From positions 230,119-294,118 of the forward strand of contig CAJUHS010000002.1 in assembly GCA_910586535.1 (NCBI GenBank): a stretch of 64,000 nucleotides of DNA, given 5' to 3'. Made by a program: the position numbers and the translations under genes. Within the stretch, counting starts at the first letter, position 1; each line of letters begins with the position of its first letter. The DNA is from an uncultured Oscillospiraceae bacterium (lineage in GTDB: Bacteria > Bacillota > Clostridia > Oscillospirales > Ruminococcaceae). The notes beneath the pieces were generated by a model, which saw nothing but the letters and a program-made list of their open reading frames with translations, ran no database searches and was not told the DNA's origin. Positions 16,259-25,993 of the stretch are shown here, one piece after another.

Positions 16259-19200
16259 ATGTCAGTCTATCGTATCTATGTCGAAAAAAAACCGGAGTAC
16301 GCCGTTGAAGCAAAAAATCTGCTTTCGGACATAAAAACGGCTCTGCGCCCCGACGGACTCAGAAATATCCGTATCCTTAACCGCTATGACGCGGAGGGAC
16401 TGAGCGAGGAGGACTTTAAACTGGCGGCAGTCAATGTTTTCTCCGAGCCTGCGGTAGACGTGTGCTCCTACAAGCTGCCCGAAATAAAGGAAAACGAAAC
16501 CGTTTTTGCGGTAGAATATCTTCCAGGGCAATTCGACCAGCGTGCCGATTCCTGCGAACAGTGTATTCAGATACTCACCCAGGGCGAGCGATGCAGGGTA
16601 AGAAACGCCCGCGTTTATATTCTTGAGGGAAAGCTTTCTCCTAATGAGCTCTCCGCTGTAAAATCCTATATCATTAATCCTGTGGAAAGCCGCGAAGCTT
16701 CTCTTGCGGAGGTAAGCACTCTTGCAGCCGAATATGATATCCCAACAACTGTGGAGACGCTTACAAACTTTATCTATCTGAAAGAAGCGGAGCTTGCAAG
16801 CTTTATTGACAAGTACGGTCTTGCAATGGATCTCGACGATATAAAGTTCTGCCAGAAATATTTTAAGGAGACTGAAAAACGCGACCCCACCATTACCGAA
16901 ATAAGAATGATAGACACATACTGGTCAGATCACTGCCGCCACACAACGTTCCTGACTACCATTGACGACGCGGTTATCAATGCGGACTACATCAGAAAAA
17001 CCTATGAACAGTATATAAACGTCCGCAAAGAGCTTGGCAGAGGCGGCAAACCCGTCACTCTTATGGACATTGCCACAATTGCCGCAAAAAAGCTGAAAAA
17101 GGACGGCGTCTTAAAAGACTTGGACGAATCCGAGGAGATAAACGCCTGCTCCGTAAAGATCAAGGTGGACGTTGACGGAGATTTGCAGGACTGGCTGTTC
17201 ATGTTCAAAAACGAGACCCATAACCACCCAACGGAAATAGAGCCTTTCGGCGGTGCGGCTACCTGCCTTGGCGGAGCGATCCGCGATCCCCTTTCGGGAC
17301 GTTCCTACGTTTATCAGGCTATGCGCGTAACAGGTGCGTCCAACCCCCTTGTTCCCGTTGAAGACACCGTTCACGGCAAGCTTCCTCAGAGAAAGATAAC
17401 CGTGGGTGCGGCTAACGGATACAGTTCATACGGAAATCAGATAGGACTTGCCACAGGTCACGTTGCGGAAGTATATCACCCCGGCTACGTTGCAAAGCGT
17501 CTTGAGATAGGCGCAGTAGTCGGAGCGGCTCCAGAAGCGAACGTTGTACGCGAAACTCCACTGCCCGACGACGTTATCATACTCCTCGGCGGACGTACGG
17601 GCCGTGACGGATGCGGCGGCGCGACAGGCTCCTCCAAATCACACACCGAAGCTTCTCTGGAACACTGCGGAGCTGAAGTTCAGAAGGGCAATCCCCCCGA
17701 AGAGCGCAAGCTTCAGAGACTGTTCAGAAATCCAGACGTTACTAAAATGATAAAGCGCTGCAACGACTTTGGCGCAGGCGGCGTTTCAGTTGCCATAGGA
17801 GAGCTTGCTGACGGTCTTGACATAGACCTTGACAAGGTACCCAAAAAATACGATGGTCTTGACGGCACTGAGCTTGCAATTTCCGAAAGTCAGGAACGCA
17901 TGGCTGTAGTCGTACGCAAAGAGGACGCGGACAGATTCATCGCCGAAGCAGCAAAAGAAAATCTTGAAGCTACTCTCGTAGCTGTAGTTACCAAAGAACC
18001 CCGTCTCAGAATGACATGGAACGGAAGCGTTATTGTAAATCTTTCCAGAGAATTTCTTAACTCAAACGGAGCGGAAAAACACGCTACCGTTGCAGTTCCC
18101 GTACCCGTTACAAAACAGCTCAAAACCTACAGCGACACCGCCGATAGCTGGGAGCTGCTTATGACTAACCTTAACGTTTGCTCGCAAAAAGGTCTTGTAG
18201 AATACTTTGACTCCACTATCGGCGCAGGTACTGTTCTTATGCCTTTCGGAGGCAAGTATCAGCTTACGCCTACACAAGCCATGGCTGCAAAAATCCCGGT
18301 ACTTAAAGGCGAGACCGATACCTGTTCTGTCATGGGCTGGGGCTTCAATCCGTATGTTACGGACAGAAGTCCTTACCACGGAGCTATGTTTGCGGTAATA
18401 GAGTCAATAGCCAAGCTTGTTGCGGCGGGAGGAAGCTACAAAAAGTGCTGGCTGACTTTCCAGGAGTACTTTGAAAGAACACAAAACAATCCCACACGCT
18501 GGGGCAAGCCTTTTGCCGCTCTGCTGGGCGCGTTCAAGGCTCAGCTTGAGCTTGGCTGCGGAGCCATAGGCGGCAAGGACTCTATGTCCGGTACTTTTGA
18601 AAATATCGACGTACCCTCAACGCTGGTATCGTTCGCGGCGGGTATTGCTTCTGCGAAAAACATTATTTCTCCAGAATTTAAAAAAGCGGGAGACAAGGTA
18701 ATACTTATAGTTCCCGATCTGGACGAAAACGGTCTGCCCGTATTCGACAGCGTTAAGTCCTGCTTTGAAAGGGTAGAAAAGCTTATCGCGGACAAGACTG
18801 CGGTGGCTGCATGGGCAATAGGCTTCGGCGGCGTTGCGGAAGCGGTGGCAAAAATGTCCCTCGGAAACAGGATAGGCTTTAAGTTTGACAAGAAAATTTC
18901 CGACGACCTGCTGTTCTATTCCAGATACGGAGCGTTCGTTGTGGAGCTTAACGGCGATCCGTTTACAGTCGAGAATGTAATTGGCGAGACCATTACCGAC
19001 TATAAGATAGACTGCAAAACCTATACAGTCGATATGGCGGACATTCAGAAAAAGTGGGAGGACAGACTCGAACCTATTTTCCCATGCAATATAAAGTCAG
19101 ACGAGAAACCCGCTAAAATTTTCACCTACACCGCGAAAGAAGCTGTTCAGCACGCGTCCACATTTGCCAAGCCAAAGGTGCTTATACCTGTGTTCCCGGG

Positions 19201-19966
19201 CACTAACTGCGAATACGACACTGCAAGAGTGTTTGAACGCGCGGGAGCTAATCCGGAAATCGTAGTTATAAAAAACCTTTCAACAGCTGCTCTGGAGGAA
19301 AGCGCCGCGTACTTTGAAAAGGCTGTTAAGCAGTCCCAGATAATCATGATACCCGGGGGCTTTTCCGGAGGCGACGAGCCTGACGGTTCGGGCAAGTTCA
19401 TTACCGCATTCTTCCGTAATCCCCGCGTAAAGGACGCCGTTCACGATCTGCTCGACAACCGCGACGGTCTTATGCTGGGCATATGCAATGGTTTCCAGGC
19501 TCTTATCAAGCTGGGGCTTGTTCCTTTCGGAAAGATAGTCGACATGACTGACAACTCCCCTACCCTTACGTTCAACACCATAGGCAGACATCAGTCAATG
19601 ATGGTGAATACCCGTGTCGCTTCCACTAAGTCACCGTGGCTTGCCGGCTGCGAGGTAGGAGACATTCACAGAGTTGCTGTATCCCATGGAGAGGGACGGT
19701 TCGTAGCTTCTCCCGAACTGATAAAGCAGCTTGCCGACAACGGTCAGATCGCCACACAGTATGTTGACCACGAGGGCGCTCCCTCAATGAATATCAGGTT
19801 TAACCCCAACGCTTCTTATGAAGCTATCGAGGGTATTACCTCTCCAGACGGACGTATCTTGGGCAAGATGTGCCACAGCGAACGCATAGGCTCCGAGGTA
19901 TGCAAAAACGTACCCGGAAATAAGGATCAGAAAATATTCGAGAGCGGTGTAGCATACTTTAAATAA
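16259..19966 (+). CDS. purL: Phosphoribosylformylglycinamidine synthase, single-chain
   Basis: 1235 residues, the large single-chain PurL form in which synthetase and glutaminase are fused. It converts FGAR, glutamine and ATP to FGAM in purine synthesis. The ATP/FGAR site shows NETHNHPTEIEPFGGAAT and a repeated metal/ATP motif. The C-terminal class I glutaminase (from about residue 965) has PGTNCEYDTAR, the nucleophile Cys in LGICNGFQA and the His/Glu pair in SHGEGRF. The ATG follows AAGGAGAG. No other pur genes are nearby, so it is a detached pathway gene, perhaps co-transcribed with mtaB. Confidence 0.96.
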   Translation: MSVYRIYVEKKPEYAVEAKNLLSDIKTALRPDGLRNIRILNRYDAEGLSEEDFKLAAVNVFSEPAVDVCSYKLPEIKENETVFAVEYLPGQFDQRADSCEQCIQILTQGERCRVRNARVYILEGKLSPNELSAVKSYIINPVESREASLAEVSTLAAEYDIPTTVETLTNFIYLKEAELASFIDKYGLAMDLDDIKFCQKYFKETEKRDPTITEIRMIDTYWSDHCRHTTFLTTIDDAVINADYIRKTYEQYINVRKELGRGGKPVTLMDIATIAAKKLKKDGVLKDLDESEEINACSVKIKVDVDGDLQDWLFMFKNETHNHPTEIEPFGGAATCLGGAIRDPLSGRSYVYQAMRVTGASNPLVPVEDTVHGKLPQRKITVGAANGYSSYGNQIGLATGHVAEVYHPGYVAKRLEIGAVVGAAPEANVVRETPLPDDVIILLGGRTGRDGCGGATGSSKSHTEASLEHCGAEVQKGNPPEERKLQRLFRNPDVTKMIKRCNDFGAGGVSVAIGELADGLDIDLDKVPKKYDGLDGTELAISESQERMAVVVRKEDADRFIAEAAKENLEATLVAVVTKEPRLRMTWNGSVIVNLSREFLNSNGAEKHATVAVPVPVTKQLKTYSDTADSWELLMTNLNVCSQKGLVEYFDSTIGAGTVLMPFGGKYQLTPTQAMAAKIPVLKGETDTCSVMGWGFNPYVTDRSPYHGAMFAVIESIAKLVAAGGSYKKCWLTFQEYFERTQNNPTRWGKPFAALLGAFKAQLELGCGAIGGKDSMSGTFENIDVPSTLVSFAAGIASAKNIISPEFKKAGDKVILIVPDLDENGLPVFDSVKSCFERVEKLIADKTAVAAWAIGFGGVAEAVAKMSLGNRIGFKFDKKISDDLLFYSRYGAFVVELNGDPFTVENVIGETITDYKIDCKTYTVDMADIQKKWEDRLEPIFPCNIKSDEKPAKIFTYTAKEAVQHASTFAKPKVLIPVFPGTNCEYDTARVFERAGANPEIVVIKNLSTAALEESAAYFEKAVKQSQIIMIPGGFSGGDEPDGSGKFITAFFRNPRVKDAVHDLLDNRDGLMLGICNGFQALIKLGLVPFGKIVDMTDNSPTLTFNTIGRHQSMMVNTRVASTKSPWLAGCEVGDIHRVAVSHGEGRFVASPELIKQLADNGQIATQYVDHEGAPSMNIRFNPNASYEAIEGITSPDGRILGKMCHSERIGSEVCKNVPGNKDQKIFESGVAYFK

Positions 19967-20000
19967 TAAAACCTCAAAATCATTTTAAGGAGTTTTATAA

Positions 20001-20390
20001 ATGAATTTCTTTAAAAAGAATAAAAAAGGCTTTATAGACAAGGAAGTCAAAGAGCTTATCCAATGGAACGAACCAAACGGAGACGGCTGCATGGTATCCG
20101 ACATGATAACCAAAGAGGGCTGGAAAGTAGGATATATGTTCCGTGACGAGCCTCTGCCAGATCAGCCCGACAGCGGCTGGCACTTCTATAAAGGCGACGA
20201 AAATGAGGAGTACTCCAACGAACCGAACAATTTTCATGTTTTTAAGCTTAACACTATCTGCAATTACGATCCCGACATAATACCGTATCTTAATTCTCCT
20301 GTTGGAACGTACCTGATCAGAACCTCAGACGGCAAATTTATTCCGGACGACGGAACACTGCCCATTTGCACGGAAAAACAAGATCAATAA
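20001..20390 (+). CDS. DUF2185 (Imm33-like) domain protein
   Basis: A 129-residue protein that matches the DUF2185/Imm33 family: CMVSDMITKEGWKVGYMFR, DSGWHFYKGDENEEY and NTICNYDPDIIPYLNSPVG. In other bacteria this domain occurs as an immunity protein beside polymorphic toxins, but no toxin is adjacent here and many genomes carry solitary copies, so the function is unknown. AAGGAG lies before the ATG; it sits 34 bp after purL and ends at a terminator. Confidence 0.8.
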   Translation: MNFFKKNKKGFIDKEVKELIQWNEPNGDGCMVSDMITKEGWKVGYMFRDEPLPDQPDSGWHFYKGDENEEYSNEPNNFHVFKLNTICNYDPDIIPYLNSPVGTYLIRTSDGKFIPDDGTLPICTEKQDQ

Positions 20391-20430
20391 AAAATCTCCG
20401 AAGAGACATATGTCTTTTCGGAGATTTTTT
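20391..20430. terminator. Strong terminator, usable in both directions
   Basis: AAAAAATCTCCGAA pairs with TTCGGAGATTTTTT around a short GAGACATATGTC inner palindrome. A- and T-runs on both sides suit the convergent genes around it. Confidence 0.85.
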
Positions 20431-20466
20431 ACGGCAGTAATTACATTACAGCTTTTCTTTCGGCAG

Positions 20467-21009
20467 CTATTTTGACTTTCCCAAAAACGTAGGTCGGAAC
20501 CATTTTCTGTAGCAGTCGATTATCAGCGTAAGAGCGTATTCGTACAAAAGAAAAACCAAATTTCCCGCCGCAAGCAAAGCTGGAATAAGCCATTCATTGT
20601 AAAATCCGAATTCCTCAAACAGATCGAGAGTACCCAGAAGATTAGCCGTTACATAGTAAATTAGCACTATGGACACATTGAACACGGCAAGCTTGCAAAG
20701 CCAGCACAGAGCTTTAATTTTTATCTTTTCAAAGTAGGATTTGGCAACGGGATAGTACCCGAAAAGAAACGTAAAAAACAGCCACGCATCCTTATCGGGA
20801 GTGACAAAAAACGCCAGTATCGCAACCACAGCATATGTTACAAACGCCCATGAGCTGCTTATTTCTATTGCTACAACAAATATCAGCATTCCTGCGAAAA
20901 GAGGCAGGGTTATGCTCAGCGGCGGAATAACCGCCGTCAGGAACATAAGCAGAAGACACAGTGCAGCCACTACTCCGCCCAATGCGACTTTATAGCTTAC
21001 TTTTTTCAT
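20467..21009 (-). CDS. Multi-span membrane protein, ECF S-component-like
   Basis: A 180-residue protein with five to six hydrophobic segments and a basic N-terminus (KKVSYKVALGGVVAALCL). Its size, the opening Ala/Gly-rich helix and the VTPDKDAWLFFTFLFGYYP loop resemble a clostridial group of uncharacterised ECF-transporter substrate-binding-like proteins. No ECF ATPase or T-component is near, so transport is only a suggestion. It is the last gene of a minus-strand set with the J-like and DUF5685 genes. Confidence 0.6.
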   Translation of the reverse strand: MKKVSYKVALGGVVAALCLLLMFLTAVIPPLSITLPLFAGMLIFVVAIEISSSWAFVTYAVVAILAFFVTPDKDAWLFFTFLFGYYPVAKSYFEKIKIKALCWLCKLAVFNVSIVLIYYVTANLLGTLDLFEEFGFYNEWLIPALLAAGNLVFLLYEYALTLIIDCYRKWFRPTFLGKSK

Positions 21010-21052
21010 AAAACATCACTTCCGTCCTTAACGGCAAATTGCACGCCGTAAA

Positions 21053-21631
21053 TCAGCAGCAAGGTATGCAGTCGCCGCCCATGCATTCACAGCAGCAGTC
21101 CGCGCAGATAAGTCCGTTGCATATATCGCACGCACTGCACCCGAACGTCCTTCCGCTTCCTCTGTAAGGATTTCCGTTGGGATCGCCCTGCATATAGCCG
21201 CCCTTGGTCTCGGACATATGCCTCAACGCGGAATTGTATTCGGGATTATAGGGTTCCATTCTGCACGCCTGCGAAAAGTTTGCGTAAGCTTCGTTAAGCC
21301 AGCCTTTCGCGTAACAAACGCTGCCTTTAAGGAAGTACCACTCTGCAGTTTTTTCGCCAATGCCTTCAAGCATACTGTCCGCATCATTGTAGTTGCCGTT
21401 TTGAAGCTGACGGCGCACCTCGGAAAATCCTCCGTCGGGAATCTGTACCGATCCTCCGCGGCGGAGGTTCATAATGCTGTCAAAAGCTTCGGTTATTTCG
21501 GAGAGTTTTTCATCGTCTCCCTCGTAACGGCGCATAAGACTTCTGTATGCGTCTCTTATTTCCTCGTCGGAGGAAGTTGGCATTACACCTAAAATTCTGT
21601 AAGGATCGTTCATATCAGATTTGCGGCACAC
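21053..21631 (-). CDS. J-domain-like protein lacking HPD, with cysteine-rich tail
   Basis: 192 residues. The N-terminus (DPYRILGVMPTSSDEEI, AYRSLMRRY, then EITEAFDSIM) is clearly a J-domain, but the essential HPD is replaced by EGD, so it should not stimulate DnaK ATPase in the usual way. A TPR-like middle follows (WYFLKGSVCYAKGWLNEAY). The last ~30 residues hold about eleven cysteines (CSACDICNG, CADCCCECMG, CIPCC), which could bind metal. The GTG at 21631 has AAGGAGA at good spacing; an ATG at 21613 is the alternative. It follows the DUF5685 gene. Confidence 0.75.
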   Translation of the reverse strand: MCRKSDMNDPYRILGVMPTSSDEEIRDAYRSLMRRYEGDDEKLSEITEAFDSIMNLRRGGSVQIPDGGFSEVRRQLQNGNYNDADSMLEGIGEKTAEWYFLKGSVCYAKGWLNEAYANFSQACRMEPYNPEYNSALRHMSETKGGYMQGDPNGNPYRGSGRTFGCSACDICNGLICADCCCECMGGDCIPCC

Positions 21632-21680
21632 AGCCGCTCTCCTTTCTGTTTAAGCGGAGCAAGGATCAGTTCTCCGCGTT

Positions 21681-22556
21681 TTATTCAATGTCTTCGTTTT
21701 CTTCTTTTTTCCTTATAAGATCGTAAAACACATTTTTAAGTCCCAGGTAAACAATATTGTCAATTATAGGTTTGAAGCGCTTTATTTCAAGCTGAACATA
21801 TGAATCTGCAAGGGCGCCGAGAGTAAAATTAACGCTGTCGCCAGTCCGCCTTTGTATTTCGGGAAGATTAAGGTCGTTAATCGTTGGATTTCCGATAACA
21901 AGCGGATTAAAACCTCCTGCGCGGAAATCCTTTTCCACATCGTCAAAAGCGTCGGCGATATAAACAAACCGTCCCAGAAGATAACCGAAACGCCGCAGTA
22001 TGCGTTTCTGCTCCTCTTTTTCTGAAAGTCCCGCGGCTATTTCCGCAAGTATATTGGACGACGGCTCGGAGGCGCGGTCAATGGATTTGCAGTTATCCTT
22101 TTCAAGCTTTGCCTGACGGGACATCTGCTCGGCGGTATAGGCTGCAAGACCCGGATAGAGTTCCGCCGCTTTTTTATAGGCCTTTTTTGTAAGCTTCAGC
22201 ATAAACCACGGAAAAAGCTTTGCCCAAAAACGGCGGTCATCAAGATCGTCCTTAACCTTATTGTATATTAGTATCTCCGCGGCGGCGGCAGTATAGGCAA
22301 GTCCGTCGGAAGATCTCAGGCATGGCGTTTTCCGCCAAGGGTGAGCAATACACCGCTGCGGCTCAACTACGGCGGGACTGTCGTTGAGCGCCAGCGCCAT
22401 AAGTCCCAGAAAAGCAAAATCGTAGCTGAGAGTCATTCTTGAAACAAATCCGTACTCCCTGCCGAGAATTTTACACAATCCGCAGTACACCGCTTTGTAG
22501 GTTTCATATTCGCATATTCGCATATGCGGTTTAAAAGGCTTTACATATCCGAACAT
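21681..22556 (-). CDS. DUF5685 family protein
   Basis: About 291 residues, with the DUF5685 opening MFGYVKPFKPHMRICEYE and Y-x3-YCGLCK. Internal features include a likely helical, Cys- and Asp-rich metal-binding pattern (YDFAFLGLMALAL, RCIAHPW, DAFDDVEKDFRAGGFNPL). Function is not known. The ATG at 22556 follows AAGGGGATAGGT. It is followed by the J-like gene after about 50 bp, an arrangement that suggests a shared role. Confidence 0.8.
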   Translation of the reverse strand: MFGYVKPFKPHMRICEYETYKAVYCGLCKILGREYGFVSRMTLSYDFAFLGLMALALNDSPAVVEPQRCIAHPWRKTPCLRSSDGLAYTAAAAEILIYNKVKDDLDDRRFWAKLFPWFMLKLTKKAYKKAAELYPGLAAYTAEQMSRQAKLEKDNCKSIDRASEPSSNILAEIAAGLSEKEEQKRILRRFGYLLGRFVYIADAFDDVEKDFRAGGFNPLVIGNPTINDLNLPEIQRRTGDSVNFTLGALADSYVQLEIKRFKPIIDNIVYLGLKNVFYDLIRKKEENEDIE

Positions 22557-23057
22557 ACCTATCCCCTTGATATAAAAAGTATATACAAACAGTATAACAC
22601 ATTTTGTCGAAAATGTCAAAAAAAATATATAATTTGCTTTTATTGCGTATTAACAATTGAAATTGTCATATTTAACTTGACTTTTTTGTGCATAATGCTA
22701 AAATCAAAAGTAAACTTAGTATTTACAAATATTTGACCGATACTGCAAAAATGAGCATTATTAACAAAAATTAAAACAAAAACGCATATCAATATGAAAT
22801 TGAGATAAACGCAAAGGTCAATTCATACTGACTGTAAAATACACTGATACTCTGCATTATGCTGACGACTGTCAAGTTTTTTAAGGAGCAAAGATTTGAT
22901 TTCAGTTTAGTTGCAATGATCTGGATTTTAAACGCGGTGACGTTCACATATAAAGCCGTAAAGCATAAGAAAAAAGCTTATTATCATAACGGTTTTAAAT
23001 GTAGTTTGACAAGCAAAATACAAAAAATAATTTCTAAAACACCGATAAATGATAAAA
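22557..23057. other. Intergenic, AT-rich, no recognisable gene
   Basis: About 500 bp of AT-rich sequence. One frame of 107 codons on the plus strand (from 22859) has poor composition, no ribosome binding site and runs through the terminator hairpin, so I do not call it. Confidence 0.5.
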
Positions 23058-23105
23058 AACACCCCCGCCGTAAGCTTACAATGGAAGCCAACGGCGGAGG
23101 TGTTT
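23058..23105 (-). terminator. Terminator of the XRE regulator gene
   Basis: AACACCTCCGCCGT pairs with ACGGCGGGGGTGTT on the minus strand (one mismatch), followed by TTTTTTAT. Confidence 0.75.
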
Positions 23106-23125
23106 TGGGAAAGAAAATGTTACAA

Positions 23126-23377
23126 TCAGCGAACCAGAAGCAGAGAATCATCCTGTGCGTCATCATCATCCTTCAGGAATGAAAGCAAACCGACGTCAAT
23201 ACCGCATGCTTTGCATAGCTTAACCACTGTGTCAAGCTTAGGATTTGACACGCCGCGCTCGATATTACCTATACACCTGTCGCTGATGTCGCACATCTCA
23301 GCAAGTTTTTCCATGGAATAGTGATTGTCCTCGCGGTACTTGCGAAGCAGTACCCCAAAATCTGCACAATAAGACAA
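23126..23377 (-). CDS. Small XRE-family DNA-binding protein
   Basis: About 83 residues with a complete Cro/C1-type helix-turn-helix: FGVLLRKYREDNHYSMEKL, AEMCDISDRCIGNIERG, then VSNPKLDTVVKLC. The tail is acidic (KDDDDAQDD). I chose the TTG at 23377 because GAGGTG lies seven bases before it; longer versions have no ribosome binding site. It stands alone with a terminator behind it. Target unknown. Confidence 0.8.
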   Translation of the reverse strand: MSYCADFGVLLRKYREDNHYSMEKLAEMCDISDRCIGNIERGVSNPKLDTVVKLCKACGIDVGLLSFLKDDDDAQDDSLLLVR

Positions 23378-23919
23378 AATTTTCACCTCATAATTATATA
23401 TTAAGCGATAACCGTGTATAATAACAGGAATTAATCTTCCTGACAAAAAATAAATTACGGTTTGCGCTCTAAATATAACAATATTTGAGGCGTTTTGTAT
23501 GTCAATAAATATTTAACAAACGGTATGTTTTATGAAATTGATTGTTTTTCTGCTATTCGCCGATCTGTTCCGGAGCGTCAATACGATGATTTACAACAGC
23601 GGTTTTTTCGGTCAGAATAGCTTGCTTTTCTTCAACAGCATATCATGGTTATTTTATCTTCAATTTGCTCATTTTGATGATGGCGGGGACGCTTAGAACG
23701 TTCCGAAAAGGATTACACACTGTCGTCCCAGCGTTTCTCGCGAAATAATATATGCAAGAACGTACTTTGTTGTACTTTCTGCTTGCCATACTCACACCGT
23801 ATTTTTCGGAATATTTCATCTGGGATTGATTAAACTTCATATCCTGTATTATGCTATTCATGAGATACAGCTTTCTGTTGTAACACTACAATGTGTCTGC
23901 ATCTAACATTTAAAAGTAC
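23378..23919. other. Intergenic; possible relic of a membrane-protein gene
   Basis: A plus-strand frame of 54 codons from an ATG at 23532 (KLIVFLLFADLFRSVNT) is hydrophobic. It continues in another frame as MMAGTLRTFRKGLHTVVPAF, ending at about 23750. This could be a decayed membrane-protein segment, but the support is weak. No ribosome binding site is seen. Confidence 0.25.
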
Positions 23920-23948
23920 TTGACAAATACGATAAAATATGTTAAAAT
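23920..23948 (+). promoter_or_regulatory. Promoter of tRNA-Leu
   Basis: TTGACA at 23920-23925, a 17-bp spacer and TAAAAT at 23943-23948, ending 20 bp before the mature tRNA. Confidence 0.75.
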
Positions 23949-23967
23949 AATTAAGCAGTGTTAATTA

Positions 23968-24054
23968 GCCGGCGTGATGGAATTGGCAGACGTGACGGAC
24001 TCAAAATCCGTTGGGGTAACACTCGTGCGGGTTCGACCCCCGCCGCCGGCACCA
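23968..24054 (+). tRNA. tRNA-Leu (anticodon CAA)
   Basis: 87 nt with CCA encoded. The acceptor stem GCCGGCG/CGCCGGC is perfect. The anticodon stem ACGGA/TCCGT encloses CTCAAAA, anticodon CAA, reading UUG. The long variable arm expected of a Leu tRNA is present, and the T-loop GTTCGAC is normal. Confidence 0.95.
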
Positions 24055-24073
24055 ATAAACAGTTTTTTAGCAC

Positions 24074-24110
24074 AAAAAAGTTTCTGTATAATTACAGGAA
24101 CTTTTTTGTT
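24074..24110 (+). terminator. Terminator of tRNA-Leu
   Basis: AAAAAAGTTTCTGT pairs with ACAGGAACTTTTTT, followed by more T. Confidence 0.8.
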
Positions 24111-24342
24111 TCTTTTTCTTTGCAGATACATTATACGCGAAAACGGGTTATCATCTTAAAGAGCCAGCTGTCCTGCTGTTTTGGGGTAAAAATTATTTTT
24201 GTATGAATGTGAAGAAAAGGATTACAGCTATTCAGCGGCACTGCGAAAGAATTAAATCATTTTTGTTTTTTACGAGCATAATCGCCATACTTGTACCATG
24301 CATATACTGAAAAGAATTAAGTCTTTTAAAGGAGTGATCTGC

Positions 24343-25806
24343 ATGGGTCTCACATCCGAATCGGTGGGCAGAAATGTCTGCGGCGAATCATTTATTGTAA
24401 ATAAACAGGATGGCGACAAGGTTATTGCTTTAGCTGGAAACCCTAATGTAGGAAAATCAACGGTTTTTAATGCGCTTACCGGAATGAAGCAGCATACCGG
24501 CAATTGGACGGGAAAAACCGTCTGCAACGCTCAGGGAAGATGCAGGTGCGGAGATAACAGCTATGTTATGGTGGATATTCCAGGTACATATTCGCTGCTT
24601 GCTCATTCCGCTGAGGAGGAGATAGCAAGGGATTTTATCTGTTTTGGTTCTCCCGAAACAGGCATTCCCGACGCGGTGATAGTGGTATGCGACGCTACCT
24701 GCCTCGAAAGAAACCTGAATCTTGTCCTGCAAACTATAGAAATCACGGAGCATACCCTTGTTTGCGTAAATCTTCTTGACGAAGCGGAAAAAAAGAAAAT
24801 TTCCGTCGATCTTGAAAAGCTGAGCCAAATGCTCGGCGTACCGGTTTGCGGCGCGGCGGCAAGGAGCGGAAGCGGTATTGAGGAAATGATGGAGCGGCTT
24901 CCCGAAGCTATAGCGGCTAAATCTCCGCAAAAGCCGTGCGTTGTTTATTCCGAAGAAGTGGAAGCTGCGGTGGGGATACTGTCAGCAGCTCTTGAACCCA
25001 AGCTTTGCGGAAAGCTTTCACCGCGCTGGACGGCTTTGAAGATACTCGAGGGCGACGAAAAACTCCTTGATTCCATAAGCAGTTTTATCGGACTTGATGT
25101 TTCCGCAGACGAGGAACTGTACAATGCTGCATTCAAGGCGGGCGAACTTCTTGCGGAAAAGGACATAGATCGCACTGTGCTTAAAGATATGCTTGTGACT
25201 TCGGTAGTCAGGCAGGCTGAGCGTTACGCTGCCAGGTGTGTAACATTTGAAAAGTCAGACTATTATGAGCGTGACAGGCGGATAGACCGAGTACTTACTC
25301 ACAAGGTATGGGGTGTCCCAATTATGGCGGCTCTTCTGCTGGCAATATTCTGGATCACCATTGAGGGAGCGAACTACCCATCAGATCTGCTTTTCGGAGC
25401 TCTGTTCTCGCTTGGAGATAAGCTTTCGGCTATGCTTGCAAGCACCGGCGCTCCGGCTTGGCTTCGGGAGCTTTTAATAGACGGCGTGTACCGCGTTCTT
25501 GCATGGGTAACGTCGGTAATGCTTCCTCCTATGGCGATATTTTTTCCTCTGTTCACGCTTTTGGAGGACGTTGGGTATCTTCCCCGCGCGGCATTCAATC
25601 TTGACAGACATTTCAAAAAGGCGGGAGCTTGCGGAAAGCAGGCTCTTACAATGGCCATGGGATTCGGCTGCAATGCCGCAGGAGTGACTGGCTGCCGTAT
25701 AATAGATTCTCCGCGTGAAAGACTTATAGCAATGCTTACAAACAGCTTTGTACCGTGCAACGGCAGATTTCCGCAACCGTTCAAATGGCAACATTTAGCA
25801 CTGTGA
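24343..25806 (+). pseudogene. feoB: Ferrous iron transporter FeoB, 3'-truncated
   Basis: FeoB imports Fe2+ using an N-terminal G domain fused to a membrane domain. Present are G1 GNPNVGKST, G3 DIPGTYSL, a G4-like NLLDE, the NFeoB helical region and the first half of the membrane part, up to NSFVPCNGRFP (about residue 475). Full FeoB should continue for over 200 more residues. Here homology ends sharply at about 25772 and ten unrelated residues precede the stop. The permease is incomplete, so transport is probably lost. The ATG at 24343 follows AAGGAGTG. No feoA is adjacent. Confidence 0.92.
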
Positions 25807-25859
25807 CGCGAAGGATCACATTTAACGTACGATGAATGAATGTCTTGTAAATTCAGTAA

Positions 25860-25889
25860 AAACGGCTGCGGAAAGCTCCGCAGCCGTTT
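25860..25889 (+). terminator. Hairpin terminator after truncated feoB
   Basis: A perfect 13-bp stem, AAACGGCTGCGGA with TCCGCAGCCGTTT, and a 4-nt loop. Only a short T-run follows. Confidence 0.65.
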
Positions 25890-25993
25890 AAACGACACGC
25901 TGTATTTTTTACTGTATTCGGACAAAAGTTTTTATACAGCTTCTGTAAAAGCATTGAACATTTTCTGAGGTTTTCATCCTATCGGGTTACGTG

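Noticed and set aside
20001..20390. Immunity protein of a toxin system
   Set aside because: The DUF2185/Imm33-like domain is there, but there is no toxin, secretion gene or repeat array nearby; a solitary housekeeping-like copy is as likely.
22859..23182. 107-codon plus-strand frame
   Set aside because: Low-complexity, no ribosome binding site, and it passes through the terminator hairpin of the XRE gene.
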